A stretch of 64,000 bases of DNA, taken from NCBI RefSeq assembly GCF_000473085.1, contig NZ_AXBA01000014.1, positions 110,280-174,279 on the forward strand, read 5' to 3'. This document shows positions 63,574 to 64,000 of the stretch, piece by piece. Source of the DNA: Azorhizobium doebereinerae UFLA1-100. GTDB taxonomy: Bacteria > Pseudomonadota > Alphaproteobacteria > Rhizobiales > Xanthobacteraceae. Numbering within the stretch: the first letter of the stretch is position 1; every line of letters begins with the position of its first letter. A model generated the notes under the pieces. That model did not search any database and was not told the origin of the DNA. It saw only the letters and a program-made list of their open reading frames with translations. The position numbers and the translations under genes were made by a program.

Positions 63574-63599
63574 GGCCCCTCCCCGGGAAGGGAGGGGCC
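63574..63599 (-). terminator. stem-loop between nifH and nifD
   Basis: A perfect 10-bp stem GGCCCCTCCC/GGGAGGGGCC (arms 63574-63583 and 63590-63599), loop of 6, lies 16 bp after the nifH stop. On the transcribed strand it is followed by GGACGTCAAG, with no T run. Hairpins here in other diazotrophs are linked to nifH mRNA processing and stability. Confidence 0.7.
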
Positions 63600-63615
63600 A
63601 GCCGCCCTCCTTGGA

Positions 63616-64000
<385 letters not shown>

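Overview
This is a very GC-rich alphaproteobacterial chromosome segment, most likely from a free-living or plant-associated nitrogen fixer of the order Hyphomicrobiales. I infer the Xanthobacter/Azorhizobium neighbourhood, but no rRNA is present to prove it. The pointers are a SciP cell-cycle regulator, two-subunit glycyl-tRNA synthetase, an nifHDKENX run, a full C-P lyase operon, ergothioneine genes and many Tat-type leaders.

Layout. 1-5.6 kb: end of an unknown gene, an acyl carrier protein and fatty acyl-AMP ligase pair, a divergent WcbI-domain protein and a patatin-like lipase. 5.8-13.4 kb: GST, uracil-DNA-glycosylase-like protein, Mrp Fe-S carrier, a large membrane protein, an orphan TRAP receptor and two small secreted proteins, one made of three repeats. 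13.6-19.7 kb: glyQ, an MHS-family transporter, glyS and sciP. 20.0-32.6 kb: a complete phosphonate system. phnGHIJ-GNAT-phnKLMN reads leftward from an operator-like dyad, phnF and a flavoprotein read rightward, and phnCDEE reads leftward toward them. 33.7-46.0 kb: mixed metabolism, with an amidase, polysaccharide deacetylase, TetR/DUF2852/SDR, pdxY, PhzF-like, old yellow enzyme, NUDIX, FMN reductase, queD-queE, VOC dioxygenase and a hydrolase. 46.3-55.4 kb: a DUF1800-DUF1501 secreted pair, egtB-egtD, a NUDIX protein with a histone H1-like tail, a DUF1217 protein and an Ala/Ser/Gly repeat protein. 55.7-64.0 kb: nifH (3' part)-nifD-nifK-nifE-nifN-nifX-DUF269-ferredoxin III, all leftward.

The main systems fit together as follows. 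PhnCDEE imports phosphonates; PhnGHIJK(L) and PhnM convert them through ribosyl-triphosphate intermediates; PhnN makes PRPP; PhnF is the likely repressor. NifHDK is nitrogenase, NifEN and NifX build FeMo-cofactor, and the nif-specific ferredoxin probably supplies electrons.

The most unusual content is repetitive DNA. A two-part palindromic element occurs at five sites. One copy lies inside the phn operon, flanked by a 26-bp duplication of the phnK start junction, and leaves an open 102-codon frame that preserves stop-start overlap on both sides. Separately, short tandem arrays with 13-17 bp periods (and one at about 30 bp) occur at seven loci; those inside genes have frame-neutral 15-bp periods. 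The nifH-D, D-K and K-E spacers each carry a strong GC stem-loop. No tRNA, rRNA, CRISPR array, transposase or phage gene was recognised.
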